32,760 nucleotides of DNA from an uncultured Clostridia bacterium (GTDB lineage: Bacteria > Bacillota > Clostridia > Christensenellales > UBA1242). The translations under genes and the position numbers were made by a program. The stretch lies in NCBI GenBank assembly GCA_944349415.1, contig CALVMX010000010.1, forward strand, positions 1-32,760, read 5' to 3'. Shown piece after piece: positions 1 through 8,092 of the stretch (positions are counted from its first letter, which is position 1; each line of letters begins with the position of its first letter). Under the pieces are notes generated by a model that did not search any database, was not told where the DNA came from, and saw only the letters and a program-made list of their open reading frames with translations.

Positions 1-569
1 GCGAGGAGGGCTATGATTTCTTTGATTTAAAAAATGTAATAGAAAATTTACTTGTTTCTTTTCCTCTTGATTACAAGCTTGAAAGGTCGACTGAGCCATA
101 TCTTCACAGTGGTGTTAGTGCAGACATCATAGCTAGTGATGGCAAAAAAGTAGGTTGGTTTGGTAAGGTAAACAAAAAAGTGTTAAAAAATTATGATATT
201 GCAGAAGATGTTTACTATGCTGAACTTGATACTGATTATTTATCTCAACTTCCAGAAAAAACTTATGCTGCAAAAGAGATTTCAAAATTTCCTATTGTGG
301 AAAGAGATATTGCTGTTGTTGTGGATGAAAAGGTGACAAATGGCGAACTTATCTCGGCAATAAAATCAGCTTGTGGCAAACATTTCGTCGAATGTGAACT
401 TTTTGATGTTTACCGAAGTGAAAGTCTAGGTGTGGATAAAAAGAGTCTTGCTTATAAAATACGTTTAGTTAGCGAGGAAAAAACTTTGACTGCGGACGAA
501 ATAAATAGTGTTATTAAAAAGGTTTTAAAGAGTTTAGAATTTAGATTTGGTGCCAAACTAAGAGCGTGA
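1..569 (+). CDS. pheT: Phenylalanine--tRNA ligase beta subunit, C-terminal part (5' end outside window)
   Basis: The reading frame is already open at base 3, runs through the window edge and stops with TGA at 567-569, so about 188 C-terminal residues are visible. PheT is the non-catalytic beta chain of the alpha2-beta2 enzyme that charges tRNA-Phe in the cytoplasm. The visible part contains the end of the B7-like region (a 'LHSGVSADI' stretch, matching the family's LHPGRSA, followed by 'GWFGKV') and then the anticodon-binding ferredoxin-like domain. That domain shows 'FPIVERDIAVVV', 'LFDVYRSESLG' with 'KSLAYKIRL', and the terminal 'EFRFGAKLRA'. An internal GTG at 180 could be mistaken for a start, but the conserved upstream frame shows the gene is longer. 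The catalytic partner pheS would be expected upstream, outside the window. Confidence 0.93.
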   Translation, partial: EEGYDFFDLKNVIENLLVSFPLDYKLERSTEPYLHSGVSADIIASDGKKVGWFGKVNKKVLKNYDIAEDVYYAELDTDYLSQLPEKTYAAKEISKFPIVERDIAVVVDEKVTNGELISAIKSACGKHFVECELFDVYRSESLGVDKKSLAYKIRLVSEEKTLTADEINSVIKKVLKSLEFRFGAKLRA

Positions 570-574
570 GGGGA

Positions 575-658
575 GGCGTAAGCCGCTCGCACATTGCGAG
601 CGAGAGAATTTCGCAGAAATTCTCAAAAATTTCAGCATGCTGAAATTTTGCTTACGCC
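575..658. repeat. Cloverleaf-shaped nested inverted-repeat element A
   Basis: The element begins 6 bases after the pheT stop. An outer 9-bp perfect stem (575-583 with 650-658) encloses three perfect hairpins placed almost end to end: 584-602 (8 bp, 3-nt loop), 604-624 (9 bp, 3-nt loop) and the 24-base perfect palindrome 626-649. Single A residues at 603 and 625 are the only unpaired junction bases. The result is a four-way junction resembling a tRNA cloverleaf, but it has no anticodon, T-loop or CCA features. It is GC-richer than the surrounding AT-rich DNA. A second element with the same architecture and different sequence lies at 18750-18838. It may serve as a pheT terminator, a mobile palindromic element or a structured RNA; its role is unknown. 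Confidence 0.8.
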
Positions 659-742
659 AAGTTTGCCGATAGTTTTATTACAAAACATATTTTGAAATTT
701 ATAGAAAAATAAAATAATAAAAATAATATAATAGGAGTGAAA

Positions 743-1864
743 ATGATATTTCTTGATAACGCAGGAACAACCAAAATGTTCGAAGAATGTGCAGAGACAT
801 ATTCTTTCTATGCGTGCCAAGAATATTACAATCCTTCTGCAGCTACAAGAAAAAGTGCCAAAATATCAGCAGAAATAAATGATGTTCGCTCTTTAATTTT
901 GAAAAAATTAGGAACCATGGAAGGCACTGTCATTTTTACAGGCGGAGCGACGGAAAGCAATAATCTTGCAATAAAAGGTGCCATACGTGGCGGCGACTAT
1001 GAATATGTTTTTTCAAGTGGCGAGCATCCTTCAGTTTTGAATGTGGCAAAATCATTGCAGATGCAAGGCAAAACTGTGCATTTTGTTAAACTTCAAAAGA
1101 ACGGGCAAATTGACCCTGAAGATTTGAAAAGCAAGCTAAATCAGAAAACTCGACTTATTAGTTGTATGTTTGTGAGCAACGAAACAGGAGCTATAAATGA
1201 TATTAAAGAGCTTTCTAAGCTCCGAGATAAACTTGCACCAAATGCTCTTCTTCATATTGATGCAGTGCAAGGGTTTATGAAAATACCTTTTTCAGTCGAA
1301 GATTTTAAAGTTGATATGCTCACTTTTAGTGCTCATAAATTTCATGGACCAAAAGGCGTTGGTGGGTTATATGTAAGAAAATTGAATTACATAAAAAATA
1401 TTGTTGATGGCGGTGGTCAAGAATATGGACTTCGTTCTGGTACTGAAAATGTTCCTGGAATTATGGCTTTAAGGACAGCTATTGAAAAAATTGATGTAAG
1501 GAAAAATTACGAAAATGTTCAAAGTTTGAAACAAAAATTTAATGAAATCATCTCGAAAGAGAGTGGGATAAAAATTTTAGATTTTCAAGGTTCGCTATAC
1601 ATCGAAAGTTTGGTTTTTACAGGCGTAAAAGGCGAAACTATGCTTCATGCTCTTGAAGAAAAAAACGTCATTGTTGGCCTTGGCAGTGCTTGTTCTTCAA
1701 AAAAAGCAGGAAACAGGGTTCTCAGTGAAATTGGTATTGATAAAAATGACATAATTTCAAGCTGTCGAGTTAGTTTCAATGCATATCAAACTTTAGACGA
1801 GATAGAAAAAGCGGCAGATATAATAATTAAGGTGTATAATGACATAAGAAAAAGGGTGAGTTAA
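743..1864 (+). CDS. Cysteine desulfurase, NifS/IscS family (likely ThiI partner)
   Basis: A PLP enzyme that takes sulfur from L-cysteine as a protein-bound persulfide, here probably for ThiI. The protein has 373 residues. Visible motifs are the N-terminal 'LDNAGTT', 'TGGATESNN' near residue 70, 'HIDAVQG' near 175, the PLP lysine in 'SAHKFHGPKG' (about K199), and the persulfide cysteine in the short loop 'GLGSACSSKK' (about C317). The start is taken at ATG 743 and not the GTG at 737, because the Shine-Dalgarno AGGAG (733-737) runs into that GTG and stands a normal 5-6 bases from 743. The stop TAA directly abuts the thiI ATG. In B. subtilis the neighbouring desulfurase (NifZ) is dedicated to ThiI, and the pairing here suggests the same. 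Confidence 0.92.
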   Translation: MIFLDNAGTTKMFEECAETYSFYACQEYYNPSAATRKSAKISAEINDVRSLILKKLGTMEGTVIFTGGATESNNLAIKGAIRGGDYEYVFSSGEHPSVLNVAKSLQMQGKTVHFVKLQKNGQIDPEDLKSKLNQKTRLISCMFVSNETGAINDIKELSKLRDKLAPNALLHIDAVQGFMKIPFSVEDFKVDMLTFSAHKFHGPKGVGGLYVRKLNYIKNIVDGGGQEYGLRSGTENVPGIMALRTAIEKIDVRKNYENVQSLKQKFNEIISKESGIKILDFQGSLYIESLVFTGVKGETMLHALEEKNVIVGLGSACSSKKAGNRVLSEIGIDKNDIISSCRVSFNAYQTLDEIEKAADIIIKVYNDIRKRVS

Positions 1865-3019
1865 ATGAAAAAGGTTTTATTTATTAAATTTGGAGAATTA
1901 TTCTTAAAAGGTAAAAATAAAAAAGAGTTTGAAAGATTACTACTAGAAAACATCAAAAGGAAACTCTCGTCTTTTTCATTTAATTTGGAACAAGTTGTCG
2001 GAAGAATTATTATTTTTGATTATGACGAAATGGAAGAAAATCTTATAATTCAAAATCTTACCACTGTTTTTGGGCTTATTGGTGTTTCTAAGGCTATTGA
2101 AGTCGCTTCAAATTTTGATGAAATATCTGACTTTATTTCAAAAATTGAAATTGACGGGACATTCAGGGTAAATGTTAAGCGTGCGGATAAAAATTTTCCT
2201 TTAACTTCAGTTGAACTGGAAAGAAAACTTGGAGAAGTTGTTTTAAACCACAATAAAAATGCCAAGGTTGACTTACATAATCCAGAGCACAATATTAATG
2301 TTGAAGTTAGATTTAATAATGAAACTTTCATTTATTATGAGACAATAAAATGTGACGGCGGACTGCCTCTTGGCTCAGGCGGGAGAGCACTTCTTCTTTT
2401 ATCTGGAGGAATAGATAGTCCAGTGGCTGGCTACTTAATGGCAAAACGTGGTCTTAAAATTGAAGCTGTGCATTTTCATTCCTATCCATATACAAGCGAA
2501 CAGGCAAAAGAAAAAGTTATAACTCTTGCGAAAGAACTTTCAAAATATTGCGATGAAATTAAACTTCATGTTGTGTCTTTCACTAAAATTCAAGAGCAAA
2601 TTCATATGAATTGTGATTCTGAATATATGATAACGATTATGCGACGAATTATGATGCGAATCGCAGAAAAGATTTGCGAGCAAAATGAACTTGGAGCAAT
2701 TATAACAGGAGAGAGTCTTGGTCAAGTTGCAAGTCAAACTATGCAGAGCATCAATGTCACAAACAGTGTGGTTACTCTTCCTGTCTTTCGTCCTCTCATT
2801 GCATTTGATAAAGAGGATATAGTAGAGATAGCAAAAAAAATTGGCACTTTTGAAACTTCTATTTTACCATATGAGGACTGTTGCACAGTTTTCTTACCTA
2901 AACATCCTGTTATTAAACCAACTATTAAAAAAGCGGTTTGCCAAGAAAAATTTTTACAAATAGATGATCTTATACGCGAAGCCTTAAACACAAAAGAAGA
3001 AATTATAATTAGAAGATAA
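1865..3019 (+). CDS. thiI: tRNA 4-thiouridine synthase ThiI (rhodanese-less form)
   Basis: The enzyme adenylates U8 of tRNA and replaces its oxygen with sulfur, giving s4U; in some bacteria it also feeds sulfur to thiamine thiazole synthesis. The protein has 384 residues, the length of the B. subtilis type, with no C-terminal rhodanese domain. An N-terminal ferredoxin-like plus THUMP region (residues about 1-165) precedes the PP-loop ATP-pyrophosphatase motif 'SGGIDSP' (180-186). 'GESLGQVASQT' and the conserved 'EDCCTVFLPKHP' with its catalytic cysteine follow. It starts immediately after the desulfurase stop codon, with a GGTGAG-type ribosome site inside the upstream gene, so the two are almost certainly co-transcribed and translationally coupled. 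The desulfurase would hand sulfur straight to ThiI, which fits the absence of a rhodanese domain. Confidence 0.96.
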   Translation: MKKVLFIKFGELFLKGKNKKEFERLLLENIKRKLSSFSFNLEQVVGRIIIFDYDEMEENLIIQNLTTVFGLIGVSKAIEVASNFDEISDFISKIEIDGTFRVNVKRADKNFPLTSVELERKLGEVVLNHNKNAKVDLHNPEHNINVEVRFNNETFIYYETIKCDGGLPLGSGGRALLLLSGGIDSPVAGYLMAKRGLKIEAVHFHSYPYTSEQAKEKVITLAKELSKYCDEIKLHVVSFTKIQEQIHMNCDSEYMITIMRRIMMRIAEKICEQNELGAIITGESLGQVASQTMQSINVTNSVVTLPVFRPLIAFDKEDIVEIAKKIGTFETSILPYEDCCTVFLPKHPVIKPTIKKAVCQEKFLQIDDLIREALNTKEEIIIRR

Positions 3020-3037
3020 ATAATTTTGTGATTTAAG

Positions 3038-3064
3038 ACTGCGAGTTTTTACTTGCAGTTTTTT
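3038..3064 (+). terminator. Rho-independent terminator of the desulfurase-thiI operon
   Basis: A 9-bp stem, 3038-3046 with 3051-3059 and one G-U pair, closes a TTTT loop. It is followed at once by a run of T to 3064. It lies 19 bases after the thiI stop. Confidence 0.85.
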
Positions 3065-3203
3065 AATGCGCTATAAAAAAATAAAAGGAAAATGTTTCTT
3101 GGGCGGGGGATATATAATCACTTTTTTGAAAATGTATATCCATTTATATTTATACTTTTTAAATTTATAATTTTTCATTTTTTCAAATTATTATAAAAAT
3201 TTA

Positions 3204-3219
3204 TTGCATAAATATGCAA
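3204..3219. promoter_or_regulatory. Candidate ArgR operator 1 upstream of argR
   Basis: TTGCAT-AAAT-ATGCAA is a dyad with perfect 6-bp arms. It resembles AT-rich ARG boxes, which have TGCAT/ATGCA-like half sites, and it lies just upstream of the -35 box of the argR promoter. Autoregulation by ArgR is known in the family; binding here is inferred. Confidence 0.45.
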
Positions 3220-3227
3220 AAATCACT

Positions 3228-3255
3228 TGCATAATTATAAATTTTATTGTATAAT
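3228..3255 (+). promoter_or_regulatory. Candidate argR-recN promoter
   Basis: A -35 TTGCAT at 3228-3233 and a consensus -10 TATAAT at 3250-3255 are separated by 16 bases. It lies about 95 bases before the argR ATG and between two dyads. Confidence 0.7.
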
Positions 3256-3265
3256 AATGAAAACA

Positions 3266-3295
3266 GCATAAATATTTATAAATTTATATTTATGC
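3266..3295. promoter_or_regulatory. Candidate ArgR operator 2 at the argR transcription start
   Basis: 10-bp perfect arms, GCATAAATAT (3266-3275) and ATATTTATGC (3286-3295), are separated by 10 bases. The dyad begins just after the expected transcription start, where a bound repressor would block initiation. The sequence resembles an ARG box pair. Confidence 0.5.
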
Positions 3296-3350
3296 AAAAA
3301 TCGCTACACTCCTTTATTTAAAAGGTTTGTAGGCTTTAAGGAGTTTTGTT

Positions 3351-3803
3351 ATGGCAAGAAGCGCAAGACAGTCTAAAATTCTTGAACTTATCTCAATTAA
3401 AGAGATAGAAACGCAAGATGAATTAGCAAAAGAACTTAAAAATGCAAATTTTGATATCACGCAAGCAACTATTTCGCGAGATATTAAAGAGCTTGGGCTT
3501 ACTAAAATTTTGTCCTCAACTGGCAAATATAAGTATGCTATTTTGGGTTCTGAACAGCAGGCTATTTCTAATCGCTACATAACGATTTTTAAAGAATCTG
3601 TAATTTCAGTGAAAAATGCCTTAAATCTTGCCGTGATTAAAACTATTAAAGGTATGGGTGGAAGTGTCGCCTCCTTTATCGATAAACTTAACCTTATTGA
3701 CCTTATGGGCACAACTTATGGAGATGATACCGTTCTTTTGGTTTTTCCATCAACCACACTTTCAAGTGAAGCGGTGGCAACTCTTTCAAATATGATGGCT
3801 TAA
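3351..3803 (+). CDS. argR: Arginine repressor ArgR/AhrC
   Basis: A hexameric transcription factor that binds ARG boxes when L-arginine is present, repressing biosynthesis and activating catabolism. The 150 residues are the family length. The N-terminal winged helix (about 5-55) carries 'QATISRDIKELGL', the recognition-helix signature. The C-terminal oligomerisation and arginine-binding domain (about 75-150) has 'GTTYGDDTVLLVF', whose acidic pair contacts arginine. It starts at ATG 3351 with AAGGAG about 8 bases upstream. Its stop TAA (3801-3803) is followed directly by the recN ribosome site. The argR-recN order is the classic Firmicutes arrangement. Two dyads at the promoter suggest autoregulation, and no arginine biosynthesis gene is in this window. 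Confidence 0.95.
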   Translation: MARSARQSKILELISIKEIETQDELAKELKNANFDITQATISRDIKELGLTKILSSTGKYKYAILGSEQQAISNRYITIFKESVISVKNALNLAVIKTIKGMGGSVASFIDKLNLIDLMGTTYGDDTVLLVFPSTTLSSEAVATLSNMMA

Positions 3804-3814
3804 TGGAGGGAGAA

Positions 3815-5470
3815 ATGCTTTCTTCTCTTTTTATTTCTAATCTCGCTCTTATAAAAAATTGTGAGATAAATTTCAAAAAAGGTTTCAATGTAATTTTAGG
3901 TCAGTCCGGTGCTGGAAAGAGTATCCTTATTGATGCTCTCAGTTTTGTGCTGGGGGCTAAAGCAGACAAAACTCTTATTCGTAGCAAGGAAAATTTGATG
4001 CGAGTGGAAGCCGTTTTTGATAATTTAACTGACAAAATAAAAGATACTTTAACTTCTAATGAAATCGAATTTGATGATGAGCTAATACTTTCTAGAACGT
4101 TAAATATAGATGGTAAAAGCACAATTCGTGTGAATGGTGTGCCTGTAGTTTTGAAAACTTTGAAAGAAATAACTCTTAATTTAATAGATTTTTGTGGTCA
4201 ACATGACAACGTAGGACTTATAAATGAAAATAATCATTTGTCACTTCTTGATAATTTTATTGGAAATGAGGCAAATATTTTACTTGATAAAATTTCCGCT
4301 GAATGCGATAATTTATCTGAAATCGAAAAGGAAATCAAATCGCTTGGTGGAAACGAAACTGAAAGAAATCGCCTAAAAGAGATTTTATCCTTTCAAATTC
4401 AAGAAATTGAAAATGCAAATCTTGTAGACGGAGAGGAAGAGGAACTTCGTGACAGATTTAAGTTTATTTCTCAAAGCGAGAATATTTTTGAAAAGGTCGG
4501 CGGAGCAGTTTCTAAACTTGATGAGGGGATGAATTCTGTGACAAGTGGACTTTTTGAGGCAAAATCTTTACTTTCCTCTTTTTCTGATTTTCAAGATATA
4601 GAAGAGTGTCAAGAAAGGTTAAATTCCGCCTATTACGAAATTAAGGATGTGGCAGAGATTTTAGATAATATTGTCAAAAATACTGATTTTGACGAGAATG
4701 AACTAGAGCGTATTGACAAAAGATTAGATTTAATTAAAAGTTTAAAGAAAAAATACGGAAATAGCATTTCTGAAATTCTCAACTTTTTGAAAGAAACTAA
4801 AGAGAGACTGGAAAATCTTGAGAATAGTGAATTTGCTCTAAATAAACTTAATACCAAGAAAGAAAAAACAATTTCAATTTTGACAGATTTGTGCGAAGAG
4901 CTTTCTGTGCTTCGAAAAAATTATGCTCTTATTTTGGAAGAAAAAATCAAAAAGGAGTTAGATGAACTTCAAATGAAAGGCACCAATTTCAAAGTTAATT
5001 TTACTAAAGGTGAAATTGGGAAAAGAGGATTTGATATAGTAAAATTCGTTTTCTCGGCAAATCAAGGACAAGAAATGAAAGATTTGTCCAAAACCGCTTC
5101 CGGTGGTGAACTTTCAAGGCTACTTTTGGCATTTAAAGGTATCATGTTAGATAAAGAAAATGTTGCCACGGTCGTTTTTGACGAAATTGACTCTGGTATA
5201 AGCGGACAAACAGCAGGTAAAGTGGCAGAAAAACTTAATAAAATTTCCGAGTTTGTGCAAGTTATTTGCATAACTCACACTCCTGTTGTTGCAAGTAAAG
5301 GTGATGAATTTATATTAGTTACCAAGAAAAATGAAAATGGCGAAACTATTTCAAATGCGGAAATTATTGAAGGAGAGGATGTTGTGGAGCAAATTGCAAG
5401 GCTTATTGACGGCAACGAAAAAGTTTCCACAACAGCACTCGATCACGCAAGAAAATTGTTAAGTTTATAA
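3815..5470 (+). CDS. recN: DNA repair protein RecN (SMC-like ATPase)
   Basis: An SMC-like ATPase recruited to double-strand breaks, helping hold DNA ends for recombination. The protein has 551 residues. It shows Walker A 'GQSGAGKS' (29-36), two long coiled-coil arms (about 150-380) and, in the C-terminal head, the ABC signature 'ASGGELSRLLLAF' followed by Walker B 'VVFDEIDSGISG'. The start is set at ATG 3815, preceded by GGAGGG (3805-3810), giving the typical N-terminus MLSSLFISNLALIKN. An ATG at 3803 overlaps the argR stop but has no ribosome site. It is co-transcribed with argR. A weak hairpin-plus-T terminator follows at 5516-5545. Confidence 0.96.
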   Translation: MLSSLFISNLALIKNCEINFKKGFNVILGQSGAGKSILIDALSFVLGAKADKTLIRSKENLMRVEAVFDNLTDKIKDTLTSNEIEFDDELILSRTLNIDGKSTIRVNGVPVVLKTLKEITLNLIDFCGQHDNVGLINENNHLSLLDNFIGNEANILLDKISAECDNLSEIEKEIKSLGGNETERNRLKEILSFQIQEIENANLVDGEEEELRDRFKFISQSENIFEKVGGAVSKLDEGMNSVTSGLFEAKSLLSSFSDFQDIEECQERLNSAYYEIKDVAEILDNIVKNTDFDENELERIDKRLDLIKSLKKKYGNSISEILNFLKETKERLENLENSEFALNKLNTKKEKTISILTDLCEELSVLRKNYALILEEKIKKELDELQMKGTNFKVNFTKGEIGKRGFDIVKFVFSANQGQEMKDLSKTASGGELSRLLLAFKGIMLDKENVATVVFDEIDSGISGQTAGKVAEKLNKISEFVQVICITHTPVVASKGDEFILVTKKNENGETISNAEIIEGEDVVEQIARLIDGNEKVSTTALDHARKLLSL

Positions 5471-5515
5471 CAAATTTTAATTATATATTGAATTTACTTA
5501 AATTTACATAGATAT

Positions 5516-5545
5516 AAAAGAAGGTGTATATATTATCTTCTTTTT
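5516..5545 (+). terminator. Probable recN terminator
   Basis: An 8-bp stem, AAAAGAAG (5516-5523) with CTTCTTTT (5537-5544), has a 13-nt AT-rich loop and ends in T residues. It is AT-only enough to be weak, but it is well placed, about 45 bases after the recN stop. Confidence 0.5.
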
Positions 5546-5595
5546 ACTTTAATTTTTAATTTCATAAAGGTATAATTTTATTCATATATTTTTGT

Positions 5596-6618
5596 ATGAA
5601 TAAAGTGTGGACGGTTGTTTTTTTGATTTTTGGGACTATTGTAGGCTCGGGTTTTGCGAGTGGTAAAGAAATTTTTGTTTTCTTCAGTCGTTTTGGAAAT
5701 TTCTCTTATCTTTACATCTTTCTTGCTTGCATATTATTTTTTATCCTTTTTTACCTTTTTTTAACCAAAGGTTCAAAAATAACAGAAAAGTTTGAAAATT
5801 TAAAGATTATCAATATTATCATGATTTTTATTTCCATTGTTTTTACCGCTTCTATGTTTGCTGGGCTTAAAAGTCTATTTTCTTTTTCTAATAATGTTGT
5901 CTATATTTTTCTATCTGGCGGACTACTTCTTCTTACTCTTTTTATCACTCTAAAAGGTATGAAAACTTTGGAAAAATTTACTGCCATTATTATGCCTATT
6001 TGCACTTTTATTTTTCTTAGTGTTTTAATCTTTTTATGTTTTAAAAAATCCGACTTTATTATGGAAACTGAAAGTGGTTTTGGTTTGTTGTATGCACCTT
6101 TGTATGTTGCTCTCAATTTTTCAACAAGCACTTTCATTGTGGCAAAAGCGGGAGCAGGTTTAACGAAAAAACAGACTTTTTTTGTAAGTCTGTTTTCCAC
6201 TCTTCTTCTTTTTGCGTTTTTAACATTTGGCAATGCTATTCTTAGGACACATCCAGAAAGTTTTTATGCTGATATGCCATTTCTTTATTTATGTCAAGGC
6301 AATAAATTTTTCTTTTGTTTGTGTTATATTGTCATATTTATCGGCTGTCTTACCACACTTCTCTCACTTTGTCTTACCTTAAAAGAAAGTCTTTCCAATT
6401 TTTTCAAAAGTGAAGTTACCCTTCTTTCTATTTCAATTTTTCTTCCGTTTCTTATAAGCGAATGTGGATTCTCTTATATCGTCTCTTTTCTTTATCCTAT
6501 TTCCTCTGTGTTGGGAGTTTTTCTTCTGTTATTTTTTATATCTTCTTTCAAGGAGACTAACAAGAAAATACATGAGAAAGGCGAGTATGCAAAGGACAAA
6601 GGTGGCGGTCATAACTAA
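5596..6618 (+). CDS. YkvI-like membrane transporter of unknown substrate
   Basis: A 340-residue integral membrane protein with about ten hydrophobic segments and a lysine-rich, glycine-rich cytoplasmic tail. The N-terminal 'GTIVGSGFASGKEI' (about 13-26), in the first membrane segment, is the hallmark of the YkvI family. That family is related to the APC-fold amino-acid transporters, where the unwound glycine-rich helix helps bind substrate; the substrate here is unknown. The start ATG 5596 has no clear ribosome site, and a TATAAT at 5571-5576 lies only 20 bases before it, so the mRNA leader may be very short. The last 90 bases overlap the end of the opposite-strand permease gene, and the overlap encodes only the end of the last membrane segment and the tail. 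Confidence 0.75.
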   Translation: MNKVWTVVFLIFGTIVGSGFASGKEIFVFFSRFGNFSYLYIFLACILFFILFYLFLTKGSKITEKFENLKIINIIMIFISIVFTASMFAGLKSLFSFSNNVVYIFLSGGLLLLTLFITLKGMKTLEKFTAIIMPICTFIFLSVLIFLCFKKSDFIMETESGFGLLYAPLYVALNFSTSTFIVAKAGAGLTKKQTFFVSLFSTLLLFAFLTFGNAILRTHPESFYADMPFLYLCQGNKFFFCLCYIVIFIGCLTTLLSLCLTLKESLSNFFKSEVTLLSISIFLPFLISECGFSYIVSFLYPISSVLGVFLLLFFISSFKETNKKIHEKGEYAKDKGGGHN

Positions 6619-7341
6619 ATCAATTTTAAATATTTGTCCGCCGTAGACGATGAGATATCCAAGTCCTGCTTTACTGGTCAAGTATTCGCCCATAATGCTT
6701 CCAACCCAACTCATACCGACATTTATTTTTAAAACAGAAATAAAGTCAGGCATGGATGACGGCAAGACGCATTTCCATAATATTTGAAACTTGTTTGCGT
6801 GCATACTTTTAAGTAGTAAAATTTTACCTTCATCACAGGCAATAAAAGCAGAAAGCATCGACATTGTTGTGATTACGATACAAATTAGCACGCACATCAA
6901 TACTATTGCACTGGTTCCTGCACCAACCCAAAGAATAATAACAGGTCCAAGGGCTATTTTAGGCAATGAATTGAGGACAATTATATAAGGTTCAAATATT
7001 TTTCTGACCTTTTCGTTCCACCATAGTGCAACGGCGATTAAATAACCTAAGACCGTGGCTATCGCAAAGCCAATTAAGGTTTCGTATAAAGTTACCCATG
7101 CGTGATGAAATAAAGTGCCAGCACTTATGAGGTCGCCGAGAGTGGCAACTATTCTTGAAGGGCTAGAGAAAAAGAAAGGGTCTAAAACACCTGTATAAGT
7201 CAAAAGTTCCCAAAGTCCGATAAATGCTACTAAGATAAATATTCTAAAAAATATAATAATAAACTTGTCACTTTTGAGTTTTTTAACATATAATTGATGC
7301 GACTTTGAAAAACTAGTCGCTGTTATTTTTTTCTTCTTCAT
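6529..7341 (-). CDS. ABC transporter permease, SsuC/TauC/NitT family
   Basis: The membrane subunit of an importer of the nitrate/sulfonate/taurine/thiamine-precursor class, 270 residues. A basic N-terminus is followed by a first membrane helix ('VAFIGLWELLTYTG') and the family-typical 'LDPFFFSSPSRIVATL'. About five more helices follow. The cytoplasmic coupling loop contains 'HANKFQILWKCVLPSSMPDF', equivalent to the EAA loop that docks on the ATPase. It overlaps the ATPase gene by 29 bases on the same strand, so the two are translationally coupled. Its 3' end overlaps the convergent YkvI-like gene by 90 bp, with no terminator between them. No periplasmic-type binding protein is nearby, so the substrate (sulfonate, pyrimidine precursor or other) cannot be told. 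Confidence 0.9.
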   Translation of the reverse strand: MKKKKITATSFSKSHQLYVKKLKSDKFIIIFFRIFILVAFIGLWELLTYTGVLDPFFFSSPSRIVATLGDLISAGTLFHHAWVTLYETLIGFAIATVLGYLIAVALWWNEKVRKIFEPYIIVLNSLPKIALGPVIILWVGAGTSAIVLMCVLICIVITTMSMLSAFIACDEGKILLLKSMHANKFQILWKCVLPSSMPDFISVLKINVGMSWVGSIMGEYLTSKAGLGYLIVYGGQIFKIDLVMTATFVLCILAFLMYFLVSLLERRYKK

Positions 7342-8092
7342 TTGTGAGTTCTCTCCATATTAAATCAAAATAACTTCCAAAGGAAGTATCTTCCCTTTTC
7401 TTTAATGGCGTCGTGCCTTTAAGTTCTAAATGTATTTCATCTTTTACTTTGGCAGGACGAGAGGATAAGACTATTATTTTGTTGGACAGTGAAATTGCCT
7501 CAGAAATATCGTGGGTGACAAGTAGAGCTGTCTTTTTTTCATTTTTTAGTATTTCAGCAACATCATCGCAGAGTGTTAGTCTAGTTTGATAGTCTAGTGC
7601 CGAGAAAGGTTCATCCAAAAGCAATAATTTGGGCTCCATTACGAGCGTTCGTATAAGTGCCACACGTTGTCTCATACCACCACTTAATGAGCGAGGTTTC
7701 CTTGATTTGAAGGAATTTAGGTTATATTTTTTTAGTAATTCTTCAGCAAAAGCAAGTTTTCTGTCTATATCTTTTGGTTTTTGTAGTTCTAGTCCTAGTG
7801 TTACGTTTTTCCATACTGTTCGCCATTCAAAAAGCATATCACGTTGGAACATATATCCAATTTTTGTGGTATCTATTTTCTTTTCGCCGTCGAGTATAAC
7901 TTCGCCTGAACTTGGTTTAAGTAAGCCTGCAGCCAAAGATAAAATGGTTGTTTTTCCGCATCCGCTTGGGCCTACTAAAGAAACAAATTCTTCTTCTTTG
8001 ACATCGAAGCTTATGTTGTCTAACGCAAAAATTTCATCATTTTTTGTTTGATAGAAGTAGTTGACATTTTTAAATTCTAAAAGTTTTTCCAT
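7313..8092 (-). CDS. ABC transporter ATP-binding protein, SsuB/TauB family
   Basis: The cytoplasmic ATPase that drives the adjacent permease, 259 residues. Walker A 'GPSGCGKTT' (41-49), Q-loop 'YMFQRDMLFEW' (80-90), signature 'LSGGMRQR' (136-143), Walker B 'LLLLDEP' (156-162) and the H-loop histidine in 'LLVTHDISEA' are all intact. The FQRD..L.EW form of the Q-loop region is usual for SsuB/TauB/ThiZ-type ATPases. It starts at ATG 8092 with AGAGGT upstream. About 110 bases of AT-rich leader separate it from the divergent repeat array. I found no recognisable TPP, SAM or T-box structure there that would reveal the substrate. Confidence 0.93.
   Translation of the reverse strand: MEKLLEFKNVNYFYQTKNDEIFALDNISFDVKEEEFVSLVGPSGCGKTTILSLAAGLLKPSSGEVILDGEKKIDTTKIGYMFQRDMLFEWRTVWKNVTLGLELQKPKDIDRKLAFAEELLKKYNLNSFKSRKPRSLSGGMRQRVALIRTLVMEPKLLLLDEPFSALDYQTRLTLCDDVAEILKNEKKTALLVTHDISEAISLSNKIIVLSSRPAKVKDEIHLELKGTTPLKKREDTSFGSYFDLIWRELTNEEEKNNSD

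Larger units (their letters stand above)
3020..3350. other. thiI-argR intergenic region (331 bp)
   Basis: A very AT-rich stretch without a gene. It holds the thiI terminator, two AT-rich dyads that look like ARG boxes (3204-3219 and 3266-3295), a housekeeping-type promoter at 3228-3255 and the argR ribosome site AAGGAG near 3339. Bases 3090-3200 show no structure I can name. Confidence 0.7.

Noticed and set aside
575..658. tRNA gene (cloverleaf shape)
   Set aside because: Arms are perfect palindromes of the wrong length; there is no anticodon loop, T-loop consensus or acceptor discriminator.
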